Shown here: positions 55,621-64,000 of the stretch, piece after piece
Layout: each line of letters starts with the position of its first letter
Position numbering within the stretch: the stretch's first letter is position 1
NCBI GenBank assembly: GCA_944472155.2
Contig: OX235273.1
Coordinates: forward strand, 100,462,582-100,526,581
Source: Trichobilharzia szidati
Lineage: Eukaryota > Platyhelminthes > Trematoda > Strigeidida > Schistosomatidae
Direction: 5' to 3'
Length of the DNA stretch: 64,000 nucleotides
Notes under the pieces: generated by a model
What the model was told of the DNA's origin: nothing
The model's input: only the letters and a program-made list of their open reading frames with translations
Database searches by the model: none
Translations under genes and position numbers: made by a program

Positions 55621-55719
55621 TCAAAGGCTAAAGTAGTTTGGAAAAAATAGAGTTTATTAATGCGTAAGCGAAAAGATCATCGTGAGGTGGATAATTGGTA
55701 TTTCAGTGAGAAGTGAATT

Positions 55720-56165
55720 CGAATATCTCAAAGATTAGAAGCTGTAGGATATGCTGACTTGGAAGATGCCCCACGAATTTCTGTAGGGCCTATTGGGTAG
55801 TGTTTTGACAAGAAGATAAGCAAGTTTATGGCTGTTAGGAGCAAAAGCATTAAAAAATTTTAGACCTGCACAACCCTTATTATCGCCTGTCAAGGCTACT
55901 GGCCTCAAAATTAAAGAAATCTAGGTGACAGGTTAAATGTGGTCGGAATTTCAGGAATGCATGCAACATCTCAGCCTATCACATGTTTGAGCATGTTATC
56001 TTTAACAAGTCTCTCCATAATTCTAGACTCTGTAGGCTTGATATTAATTGACCTGTAGCTGTTGACTTCTGTTTTCGAGCCGCATTTGTGTTCAGATGTA
56101 ATAGATGTCTTTTTCAGTATATCCGGGTGGGTTTCAGTTTCCAATATCATTGTGAAGATTTTACG
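55720..56165 (-). pseudogene. LINE reverse transcriptase, N-terminal fragment
   Basis: Contains RKIFTMILETETHPDILKKT, then NSYRSINIKPTESRIMERLV, the fingers block of CR1-like polymerases (P-I-x-K-K ... Y-R-P-I-S-L). Interrupted at its upstream end by repeat A inserted in an (AAT)n run. Confidence 0.7.
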
Positions 56166-56169
56166 CAGT

Positions 56170-56790
56170 AATAATAATAATAATATATTTCCTATCAATG
56201 TAGGACACACCAGTTGTACAGGCATGGATAAGTGTTATTTAAATTACATGAATTTGATTTATAGTGAAATTACATGGTTGCTGTCCTCTCTGATATCAGT
56301 TAGTGAGCACATTCTGATAGTTAGTCGTTCAATGGAGCACATAAAGAAATATAGAAATATTGTCTTCGCATTAACAAAAAAAACCCAAGTACGTGTCGGA
56401 TAAATTACAAATATTTGGGAAAAAATAAAGCTTGAAGTCAATTCCTCCATATAACTTTGTTGTGTGCGGCATCGTATCTTGTTTTATGTTCAAATTGTGT
56501 ATTAATTTAAAATGAGTGATTAATTTTATGATTTACATTTTCGATAAGATGTGAATTCAACTGAATGCAGATTAATATTGGTATTGTCAAGCAGATTTGT
56601 TTTACTGCACTCAAGTCACCCATAGCCGCCATTTGTCACAGCATGGTTGCTCCGTACGAGTAAGTTGATAAACACGTAGAAAGCTATATAGAAACCATTT
56701 TAGATCGTTGACAGTGCTTGTATAAGATGCTGTACAGCGTCTTGTTATGGTGACAGTGGATTTCATCAGGATGCTGACATTACTAGACTT
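56170..56790 (+). repeat. Repeat A, copy 2
   Basis: Starts at CCTATCAATGTAGGACACAC after an (AAT)n run. It includes TTAACAAAAAAAACCCAAG, GAAAAAATAAAGCTTGAAGT and the second part with CAGATTTGTTTTACTGC, CACCCATAGCCGCCATTTG. Inserted in the LINE polymerase region. Confidence 0.7.
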
Positions 56791-56979
56791 GATTATATAT
56801 AATATTAATATGGGACCATATTTGTAGAAACACGACGATATACCGTTAGTGCCAAAAACTTTGGAGCTTTGAGAGTCCCTATGACTTGGTTGATGTTGGC
56901 AAAAGTGAACTCAGAGATACTAATTTGTTTTGGTGTGGCTGAGGATGGAAGTTGAGTTATATTAATATATAATAAATAT

Positions 56980-57545
56980 ATATTTCGAGTAAACGGGTAA
57001 GTTTATATGAAATCCATGCCATTTTTACAGGCACGATCAATTATGTTACGAATTACAATTGTGAATTAGCATACATTACCACTTTTTTAAAAAGTTCAAA
57101 CTGTTGAATAATAGTACAAGCAATCGGAACAGATTCTTATAATTGTTCATTTGTGAATTTTTCACAAAGGTCTCCGTCGAAGTTGAGCGACAACCCATTC
57201 TTCGTTCCATTTCCTGATGACAGTAATGGTCCATCGATAAACAACATATATTTGAGTGAGTACTGTGACCCCACGTGGTTGAACGCTCCTTCAGGAAGAG
57301 GAGAAAATCCTGCACAGCTACAAAGTGGTATAAAATGCAATCATGAATAACACATTATTGGAAGTATATTCACAAGAAAAATACAAGAATAAGCTTTACG
57401 GTACATGATATGATAGTGCACATTTGCAATGTATGCTGCTAACCATATTGGTCTTACCATGGAAAACTATGATGTTTTCTATGAAAATAAAGTTATTCTC
57501 AAACATCAGCAACCGAACTTTATGCGAGAGAAGAGTGTAAATGAG
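56980..57545 (+). repeat. Repeat B, copy 2
   Basis: Begins TTTCGAGTAAACGGGTAAGT, with a 34-nt GT...AG segment at 56997-57030. It has a longer open stretch (57153-57350) with SPSKLSDNPFFVPFPDDSN and EYCDPTWLNAPSGRGENP in the position of the cysteine-rich block of copy 1. Ends with ATGAAAATAAAGTTATTC. Confidence 0.6.
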
Positions 57546-58093
57546 AAAAAAGAAAAAATGTATCATAGAATATACAGAATAATGTGACTGTAGGCTTAAG
57601 GTAGTTAGCTTCAAATGCGCACGTGTCTACAGAGCCATTGTACAGCCTACCTTTGTCTATGAGGAGGGAAATGATGTGGTTTTTACGATTCAGTCGCTTC
57701 TTTAGGATTTCTGTGAGAGCACACACTGTAGCTTGGCTGACCGGTACTGTGGGTTAACCGTTCCTCATACGCAAATCTCCAGTTTGTGAGATAGAGCCAA
57801 GAGAGTTAAGTATTGACCCTAGTGTGCCGAAGTTGTGGTGTTTGAAGTAACTTGTTAAGAGTCTCTTCACTTTCATACGATCCGTTGGTTTCATAAATTA
57901 CTTTCTATGCCGGGAAGCTTTAAGTGTTTGGGGTGGAATGGCAACATCTAAGCATGCGTTTGCGTTCAGAGGTCATCGGTTGTGAAGAATCCTCCACATT
58001 CAGAAGATCTTAGTATTCATTTTGCGAAAGCCCAGTCCGTCCAACGGTGGTTCCTATGTAATTTATTGTGAAGTAGAGGTATAAGCTGTAGTT

Positions 58094-58609
58094 CTACTTA
58101 AAGGAAGTGGCAGTGCACACGTCACTGTTTTTGTGGTCGCTTCCTGAAAACTTAGAACCCACTAAGATTGAGAGGGGACCTACGTCGTGACAACATATTA
58201 AGTCCAGCACGTTGTCACCTCTTGTAGGGATGGCGACAATTTGTTTCCAGCCGAAAATGTCCGGTGTGTCTAAAAGCATGTCGTATTTATCCGAGCCTAT
58301 TAGCAAGCCTGAGCAAATTTCCGGCAGGTTCAAGTCTCCTTGTGGGATCTTAGGGCCGTACGGCAGAATAGACACTTGCTTTAATGCAATATCAAGTTGG
58401 ATCTCGCAATAAATAAAGGTGCCAGGCGCTCTGCAAATGCATCCAATTAATACTGTAGCAGTTTTGAGGTGTACGTCGACCAATAGAGTGTCGCGCATGT
58501 TGTTGAGTTCCCTATTATCCAGCTGTAAAACAGTAAATGGGAAGGAAGCACGTGAGAGAGTCTTCTTCCTTATCACTGTTCCTATCACATCGAAAGCGTG
58601 TGTACCCAT
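58094..58609 (-). pseudogene. LINE apurinic-type endonuclease domain, fragment
   Basis: A 171-codon open stretch with LIGCICRAPGTF, GDLNLPEI (the family's GDFN-type catalytic block), GWKQIVAIPTRGDNVLDLI and GSDHKNSD (the S-D-H end motif). This is the C-terminal two thirds of an exonuclease-endonuclease-phosphatase domain that nicks the target for LINE integration. The upstream end is cut near 58615, just before the Gypsy element. Confidence 0.8.
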
Positions 58610-58666
58610 CGATGCTTATCTCTTCGTCTGGTATATTAGAGTGACAGCAAAACTTGGTACTAGTAG

Positions 58667-59003
58667 TGTAACAAAAGAAGACAAGGGCCAGGCAACAGAT
58701 TGTTTATTAAGGAAATCAAAGCATATTTATATATTTTCATGTACATTATTATAGTTCAGTTAAGCAAACAAACACAGTCTTCTGATTGGTTGTTTCTCAC
58801 TTAAAATTAATCTATCATCTCTTTGTGACTATTTCTTGAATGTCAGATCATCAATATGTTAACTGTATCCGCCTACGCAAAGTCTGCTGTGGTCGGTTTA
58901 TGAATCAGTCTTTGTTCATATTTTCTCACTAACAGTATTGAGAACGTAAACATTGACGTAACTTACTGTCTACCAGTTTGGCTAGTAGACAGCTCTCACC
59001 ACA
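58667..59003 (-). repeat. 3' LTR of the Gypsy element
   Basis: In element orientation it begins TGTGGTGAGAGC after a purine-rich GACGGGGGGACGAG tract and ends GTTACA, giving TG...CA termini and about 337 bp. It includes TATAAATATG and a polyadenylation-like AATAAA. The last codons of pol run into its first bases. Confidence 0.7.
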
Positions 59004-59940
59004 CTCGTCCCCCCGTCAAATAGTTTGGGTTGAAGTCGGCTTGGTCTTCTTGGTGCTGGCATCACCGTCGGCTTGTCTCCCTCTATCCATTTCTGGAGCT
59101 CGCTGATGTTCACCCGCTTCTCTCTGTTTGCATTTTTGATAGTATATACGTGACCCCGTCTCCCGGTGACTGTGTATGGTCCTTCCCACTTTGGTAACAG
59201 TTTTCGCGACCCTGGCACGTATCCGCCGGTGTTTCGCCTATCTCTGCATTTGAATTGATCTCCAATCTCGATTGCGAGGTACTTCTCCTTTACCCTCAGT
59301 TGGGCTTTCACAGCGTCCACTTTCTGCTTTCGTTTTACGTTGTTGATGGCTTCATTCCGCTCCGTCCACCATCTCGTCATACTCCAGTGCTGATGGAGAG
59401 GCCAGGTCTTGTTATGTATCGGTAGTCGTGGTTTCCTCCTATACATCAAGTGAAACGGTGCTTTCTTCGTCGTTTCTTGCACGGACGCACGATGTGCTAG
59501 CAGAATCACTGGAAGCTCTGTCTCCCAGTTACCGCCCTTTGTGGCCAGCCACTCTTTCAGGGTGCGGTCATTTCTCTCCGTCAGTCCGTTTGTTTGTGGA
59601 TGATATGTCGTTGTTCTAATTTTTTTGATACCTAACTCTTGCAGCCGGACTTTAAACTCTTCGCTTTCAAAACACGGACCTTGGTCTGTCAATATCGCTT
59701 TGGCACACCGTGATTTGCAACGATACGTAGCACCAATGCTTCTGTGACCGTTTTCGCGCGTTGATCAGGGATCGCGACTGCGTCTAGCCATCGTGTGGCA
59801 TGTTCTGTCATGACCAGAAGATATTGATTGCCATTGGAAGTTTGTAGAAAAGGTCCCATTACATCTACTGACGACAGGTCGCCTACTGCTGTCACAGGAA
59901 TCGACTGCGGTGACGGTCGTATGTACTGATCACCTTTCAT
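58982..59940 (-). pseudogene. Gypsy integrase core and C-terminal domain, frameshifted
   Basis: Integrase inserts retroelement DNA into the genome. The minus strand shows SVDVMGPF (first catalytic Asp), then after a one-base frame change near 59690 TDQGPCFES (second Asp) and HPQTNGLTERNDRTL (the Glu is the E of TER). Further on come PKWEGPYTV and a chromo-like basic tail. All three D,D,E residues are present. The C-terminal part (236 codons) is open to its own stop. Confidence 0.88.
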
Positions 59941-59949
59941 CAGCTGACA

Positions 59950-60156
59950 TTACGTACACGCTATTACGTACTTCTCGACGTCTTCTCTCATACCTGGCCA
60001 GTACCTGGTTTGTCGCAGGAGATCCTTCGTTCTGGCAACACCCGTGTGAGCTAGTTGGTGACATTCCTGTGTCATCTCTTGGCTCAGACACTGAGGTATT
60101 ACTGCTAAGCGGCTGCTGTCATCATCCCACCACTTCAACATTCTGCAGGCATTCAA
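59950..60156 (-). pseudogene. Gypsy integrase N-terminal zinc-binding region
   Basis: Contains CHQLAHTGVARTKDLLRQ, RYWPGM and VIACT followed by TAA where a residue of the C-x-x-C pair's spacer is expected. The His-His-Cys-Cys zinc motif is otherwise in register with the downstream core. Confidence 0.8.
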
Positions 60157-60215
60157 GCTTAGCTGGTCGTTTTGTTTGAGTAGGAGATTTCGCTAACGGT
60201 TCGCTGTGGGTCGAT

Positions 60216-60680
60216 TCACCTTTTTTCGTTAGTTATCACTTGTATGACAGTTTTCACGGTGTCGTCTGATCTTTGAATCTGGACAAGTCTTGCTGGGTCC
60301 TGCTCTAAGGCATTTACACCATATGCTATTTCTGGTAACTCTACCTCTTCTGTTCTAGATGAAATATCCCGTAACACATTCTCTTCTCCTGGAACATGAG
60401 AGATCATGAAATCGTACTCTTGCAGGCGCAGCATCCATCGTGACAACTTCCCACGTGGGTCTTTGGCGGTTCTCAGCCACTGCAACGGCTTATGATCAGC
60501 CTCTACGTGGAAGTGTTGACCCAGTAAATAGGGTCTCCATTTGTCTAGCGCTCACACAATCGCCAAGTACTCCTTCTCAATTGTTGAATACTTCTGTTCT
60601 GTGTGCGTTAAAACACGGCTGGCGTACTCGACGACTCCGTCACCCTGTCTGAGTGCTGCACCTATTCCGTAATCGCTAGT
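60216..60680 (-). pseudogene. Gypsy RNase H domain, one nonsense codon
   Basis: FIVSTDTSDYGIGAAL supplies the first catalytic Asp, EYASRVLTHTEQKYSTIEKE the glutamate block, then TGA at 60552-60554, and in the same frame VEADHKPLQW (third acidic residue), RWMLRLQEYDF and HVPGEENVLRD. A single stop separates two otherwise collinear halves. Confidence 0.85.
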
Positions 60681-61290
60681 GTCAGTAGACACTATGAATG
60701 GCTCACCCGGTACCGGTAGTTGCAGCGTCATTCTCTGGTGATCCATCAGCTGTTTGATGCGGTCAAATACCCTCTGCGAGTCTTCGGACCAGACAAACTT
60801 TGACTCGCCTAATAGCCGATAGAGCGGGGCCGCTACTTTGTTGAATTTTTTCACGAATCGACTGTAGAAAGCCGCTCTCCCCAAAAACTGTCTTAATTTC
60901 CTTTTCGAATTCGGGGGCTCAATGGACTTGATTGTTAAGATTTTTTCCGGCAGCGGTGTTAACTCGCCATTTCCCACCTTATGACCTAAAAGCGCAACGT
61001 CCTTCTTAGCAATCTGAGATTTCTCCTTGTTGATGCGTAGACTGGAATCTTCGATGCGTTTTAGAACTGCCTCTACATGCTCTACGTGGTCAGTCTCGCT
61101 CGCACTGTATATCACTAGATCATCTCCATAAACTTCGACGTTCCTAATATTCTTAAGTAGCAACGTCATTAATCGTCTAAATGTAAACGGAGCACCTGCC
61201 AATCCAAAAGGCATGCGTTTGAACCGATACTGTTTTTGTCCCACAAAGAACGGCGCTACATTTCCCCACGACGCAACCTGGATTAAAGTT
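60680..61290 (-). pseudogene. Gypsy reverse transcriptase palm and connection, 5' part missing
   Basis: FKRMPFGLAGAPFTFRRLM, then VYGDDLVIYS with the catalytic Asp pair (Y-G-D-D), LGHKVG and a thumb/connection segment RKLRQFLGRAAFYSRFV. The fingers and first palm Asp block upstream are absent, replaced at about 61290 by an inverted A/B repeat. Confidence 0.88.
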
Positions 61291-61800
61291 GTGAAATATA
61301 CCTTTATACCAATAAAAAAGTATTGATTTATAATGCACAAATGTAACTTACAACATAACTGATAGTGTCTACAAAAATAGCTTGCATTTCTTGGAAACAC
61401 CCGTTTATAAGAAAATATAAACTGTCATTATTGTTAGTCCACATTGAGTACAATTCACTTGTGATGTTACGATGAAAATGCTGACAAAAGTGTACAAGTG
61501 TATCACTTATTTTAAATTATTACCAAATTTGGATATAAATCAAGAATGAGAATCAATGCCGTACACACCGAAGTTATATGGGGGAATTACTTCAAGCTTT
61601 ATTTTTTTCCCAAGTATTTGTAATCCATCCAAAACATACTTGTTTTTTTGTTAATGCGAAGACAATATTTCTATATTTCTTGATGTGCTCCATTGAATGA
61701 CTAGTTATCATATTGTTCCCATAGACAAAATGACTACAACCACATTATTTAACCATGAACCGAATTTATGTAATTTAAATAATACTTATCCATGCCTGTA
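61290..61800 (-). repeat. Repeats A and B fused, inserted in Gypsy pol
   Basis: The minus strand begins with repeat A (ACAGGCATGGATAAGTATTA) and passes through AAAAAAATAAAGCTTGAAG. After about 100 bp it enters the start of repeat B (ACGGGTGTTTCC...TTTTTGTAG, a 32-nt GT...AG segment at 61369-61400, then ATCAGTTATGTTGTAAGTTA). It shows that A and B can be parts of one unit. Confidence 0.65.
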
Positions 61801-61804
61801 CAAT

Positions 61805-61945
61805 TGGCGTGTGACCGCACAATGTCTGCAATGTCAACGAACATGGTCTTATACTCTCACATAGACTCCTATCTACAAGTGAGACTGCTACCCCTGTGTC
61901 GATTAAACACACCAACTCACAATCATTTACCCGTACCTTCGAATA
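61805..61945 (-). pseudogene. Gypsy aspartic protease, fragment
   Basis: The minus strand gives VRVNDCELVCLIDTGVAVSL, with the L-I-D-T-G active-site motif of retropepsins, then VDRSLCESIRP. The flap and C-terminal part are missing because the A/B repeat follows at once. Confidence 0.7.
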
Positions 61946-62729
61946 TATCCCCCCTTCTCCATCGCCCCTATTACCTCAAGTCTCGGAATACAGGAAGAAG
62001 ACACCGTATATCTTTTAAAAATTCTTCTTTGTCGTCTCTTCAGGTAGCGGTTTCTCCAGTGCCCCAGTTTGCCACATGCGAAACACCGGTCTCTCCGCAC
62101 GCTTAGTCTCAGCGCCACCACTTCACGCTGCAACTCTTCGACTTGTTTCTCACACTGCTCGGATTTTGGTGGCTCTACCGCTGCAACCGTATTGCTTAGC
62201 AGTTGTCTGGTCACCTTCGCAAGCTCCCCTATTTCCAGTGGCTGTATGGCATTAACCAGATGTAGCTGTTGAGATACATGTTCTGGAACACTCTCCATAA
62301 ACTGGGACGCCAACATTGTGCCTCGGAAACTTCGTCCAGTGTTGGTGGAACGTGACAAAATGGGTTTGTCAAGGTCAGAAGCAATACGACAGGATCACCG
62401 TCAACTCCCAGCTTCATGGTGAGAAACTGCTGCATTGCCCGCTCTCTGTCCATCGGGCTGTCAAACTCCTGCTTCAAGCGTTCAACCACTGACTTCCAAG
62501 TTGCTTGCCACTCTGTTTGCCTCAAACTATCATATGCTGCCTTCGCCCCATCTCTCAGTAGCGTTCCAAATAAAAGCGTCTTCGTTGATGGTTCTTGCAC
62601 GCTACTCAACCCTGCAATAGCTTTGAAGTCCCTCCAGAAGGTCGATACGTCTCCTTCTTCAAAAGCTGCAGGCCATGGGACTTTCATTTCGTGACAGGCC
62701 ACGACACCAAATGTAACAACAGAAGACAA
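61927..62729 (-). pseudogene. Gypsy gag, frameshifted
   Basis: Gag forms the particle that packages element RNA. The first open part (62229-62729) has PWPAAFEEGDVSTFWRDFKA and LKQEFDSPMDRERAMQQFL. A frame change near 62340 leads to FMESVPEHVSQQLHLVNA, and near the end CFACGKLGHWRNRYLKRR, a CCHC zinc knuckle with the last Cys replaced by Tyr. A further frame change leads into the protease. Confidence 0.82.
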
Positions 62730-62976
62730 GGGCCAGGCAACAGATTGTTTATTAAGGAAATCAAAGCATATTTATATATTTTCATGTACATTATTATAGT
62801 TCAGTTAAGCAAACAAACACAGTCTTCTGATTGGTTGTTTCTCACTTAAAATTAATCTATCATCTCTTTGTGACTATTTCTTGAATGTCAGATCATCAAT
62901 ATGTTAACTGTATCCGCCTACGCAAAGTCTGCTGTGGTCGGTTTATGAATCAGTCTTTGTTCATATTTTCTCACTA
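62712..62976 (-). repeat. 5' LTR, truncated on its outer side
   Basis: 265 bp identical to 58667-58931 except one base (C for A near 62720). About 72 bp of the outer end are missing, replaced by AT-rich sequence leading into repeat A. No clear target-site duplication. Confidence 0.8.
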
Positions 62977-62989
62977 TATATATATCTAT

Positions 62990-63660
62990 TCATTCCTGTT
63001 TACGCAGGTACATACCAATTGTACAGGCATGGATAAGTTGTCATATAAATTACACATGTTTCGATGTATGTTGAATTTACAGTTTGTTTGTTCTTTCTGA
63101 CATTGGAGTCAGTCGGAACAGTCTGCAATATAGTCTGTCCGTGTAACACATAAAGAGATATATAAATATTGTCTTCGCATTAACAAAAAACCCAGACATC
63201 AGATGAATGTAATATAAATATCTGGGAAAAATAAAGCTTGAAGTCAATTCTCCTATATGACTTTGTTGTGAACAGTATCCATGAGTTAAAGTTAATTGAT
63301 GTATTCTTTTGAGGTCAGTGATGTACTTATTCCATTTTTCAGCAGTCAAATCGTAGTTTTATAATAGCAAAGAAATTTGATCGTGGATACGAAAATTAGA
63401 TGAGGTCATGTTGGATTGTTTTACTGCATCAAATGGGGCCGAGGTCGATTCCATAACTCTCCATTGGCGCCATTTGTGTCAGCATGACAGACTGTACACG
63501 TAAGTTGAGTGATACATTGAAAACTGTTTGAAAACCAGTTGCTTCTTTATTTCAGATCAAGAGTACTCCTTGTACAGAATGTTGGCCAGCGTTTTCAAAT
63601 GGTAGCATCGGATTGTTCATGGAATTTGAGTTTGGATTTACTTAAATTGTCTGGAGTTGA
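62990..63660 (+). repeat. Repeat A, copy 4
   Basis: Begins TTCCTGTTTACGCAGGTACA and ACAGGCATGGATAAG, contains TTGTCTTCGCATTAACAAAA and GGAAAAATAAAGCTTGAAGTC, then CCATTGGCGCCATTTGTGTC, CAGCATGACAGACTGTAC and AACCAGTTGCTTC. Immediately followed by another copy in the same orientation. Confidence 0.7.
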
Positions 63661-63689
63661 GCTTCATTTCAGTTATTATATATATTTAT

Positions 63690-64000
63690 TATCAATGTAG
63701 GACACACCAGTTTTACAGGCATGGAGAAGTATTATTTAAATAACATGAATTTGATTTATAGTGAAATTACATGGCCTGTCCTCTCTGACATCAGTTAGTG
63801 AGCACATTCTGATAGTTAGTCGTTCAATGGAGCACATAATGAAATATAAAAACATTGGCTTCGCATTAACAAAAAAGCTCAAGTATGTGTCGGATAAATT
63901 ATAAATATTTGAGAAAAAATAAAGCTTGAGGTCAATTCCTCCACATAACTTTGTTGTGTGCGGCATCGTATCTTGTTTTATGTTCAAATTGGGTATTAAT
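63690..64000 (+). repeat. Repeat A, copy 5, cut by window end
   Basis: Begins TTATTATCAATGTAGGACAC and is nearly identical to copy 2 (56170), for example GTTAGTGAGCACATTCTGAT and TTGTTGTGTGCGGCATCG. The window ends inside it. Confidence 0.75.

Larger units (their letters stand above)
54600..58615 (-). mobile_element. CR1-like LINE, split by three insertions
   Basis: On the minus strand the element begins with an endonuclease domain (58094-58609), continues with a linker (about 57600-58090), a pre-polymerase segment (NINQVIGTLKAPK at about 56800-56960), a polymerase 5' part with YRSINIKPTESRIMERLVKD (about 55720-56165), and a palm segment (about 54655-55020). The gaps are filled by repeat B (55055-55620, 56980-57545) and repeat A (56170-56790). 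All coding parts carry stops or shifts. Schistosomes are known to have CR1-like LINEs (SR1 type); assignment to that clade is by motif style only. Confidence 0.75.
58667..62976 (-). mobile_element. Gypsy-type LTR retrotransposon, defective
   Basis: Minus-strand element in the order 5' LTR part (62712-62976), gag, protease, reverse transcriptase, RNase H, integrase, 3' LTR (58667-59003). This is the gene order of Ty3/Gypsy elements. Defects: a frameshift in gag, an A/B repeat in place of the polymerase fingers (61290-61800), a TGA in RNase H (60552-60554), a TAA in the integrase zinc region (59950-59952), and a frameshift near 59690. No envelope-like frame is present. The base downstream of the 5' LTR starts TTTGGTGTCGTGG, containing a plausible TGG-starting primer-binding site. 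Confidence 0.85.

Noticed and set aside
58212..58754. Plus-strand open frames of 66 and 111 codons
   Set aside because: They are antisense to the LINE endonuclease domain on the minus strand.
61792..62694. Plus-strand open frames of 60-100 codons
   Set aside because: They are shadows of the Gypsy gag and protease region on the minus strand.
1..64000. CRISPR arrays, operons, rRNA genes
   Set aside because: No regularly spaced short repeats, no clustered same-strand long reading frames and no rRNA-like conserved blocks; composition and spliced gene indicate a eukaryote.

Overview
The window reads as AT-rich nuclear DNA of a trematode, most likely a schistosome (Schistosoma sp.). Three things point there: tRNA-headed SINEs carrying decayed hammerhead ribozymes (the S-alpha/Sm-alpha type), many RTE-like LINE tails that end in a short stop followed by ATAATAATA, and a protein gene whose first two introns are only 40 and 34 nt long. 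There is no bacterial-style gene organisation, no CRISPR array, no rRNA and no convincing intact tRNA gene. Species identity is an inference.

Host gene content is sparse. The one gene I can identify firmly is a P2X-type ATP-gated cation channel on the minus strand (start codon at 51456). Five exons (51335-51456, 51066-51294, 50956-51031, 47594-47780, 44644-44788) join with consistent splice phases into 253 codons. They cover the cytoplasmic N-terminus, the first membrane segment, the KVKG ATP-site strand and eight of the ten conserved ectodomain cysteines. The second membrane segment and C-terminus were not found. A possible terminal exon of a second, unrecognised gene is at 17531-17716 (+), and a weaker one is at 11091-11288 (+).

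Positions 1-44,600 are a graveyard of truncated retroelements. They include an RTE-like LINE (about eleven fragments, one with a 5' inversion), a second LINE family (5745, 21125, 38630), Penelope-like elements with GIY-YIG endonuclease remnants (9640, 23495, 39860, 41800) and hammerhead-like termini (27796, 29096, 33171, 52237), and several tRNA-derived SINE families. One SINE family shares its 3' tail with the RTE-like LINE, which suggests it moves with that element's machinery. Two dispersed repeats of unknown class also appear (7445/18160 and 16570/46270).

Positions 52,000-64,000 are different: nested, somewhat richer in GC, and younger. A CR1-like LINE on the minus strand (54600-58615) is split by three insertions of an unclassified repeat family (modules A and B) that also occurs at 52985, 62990 and 63690. 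A Gypsy-type LTR retrotransposon (58667-62976, minus) lies next to it. It carries gag, protease, part of reverse transcriptase, RNase H and integrase, and it has an A/B insertion in pol. Its LTRs differ at one position in the 265 shared bases, although its reading frames are broken. Module B keeps a GT...AG segment of 34, 34 and 32 nt in three copies, similar in size to the P2X micro-introns.
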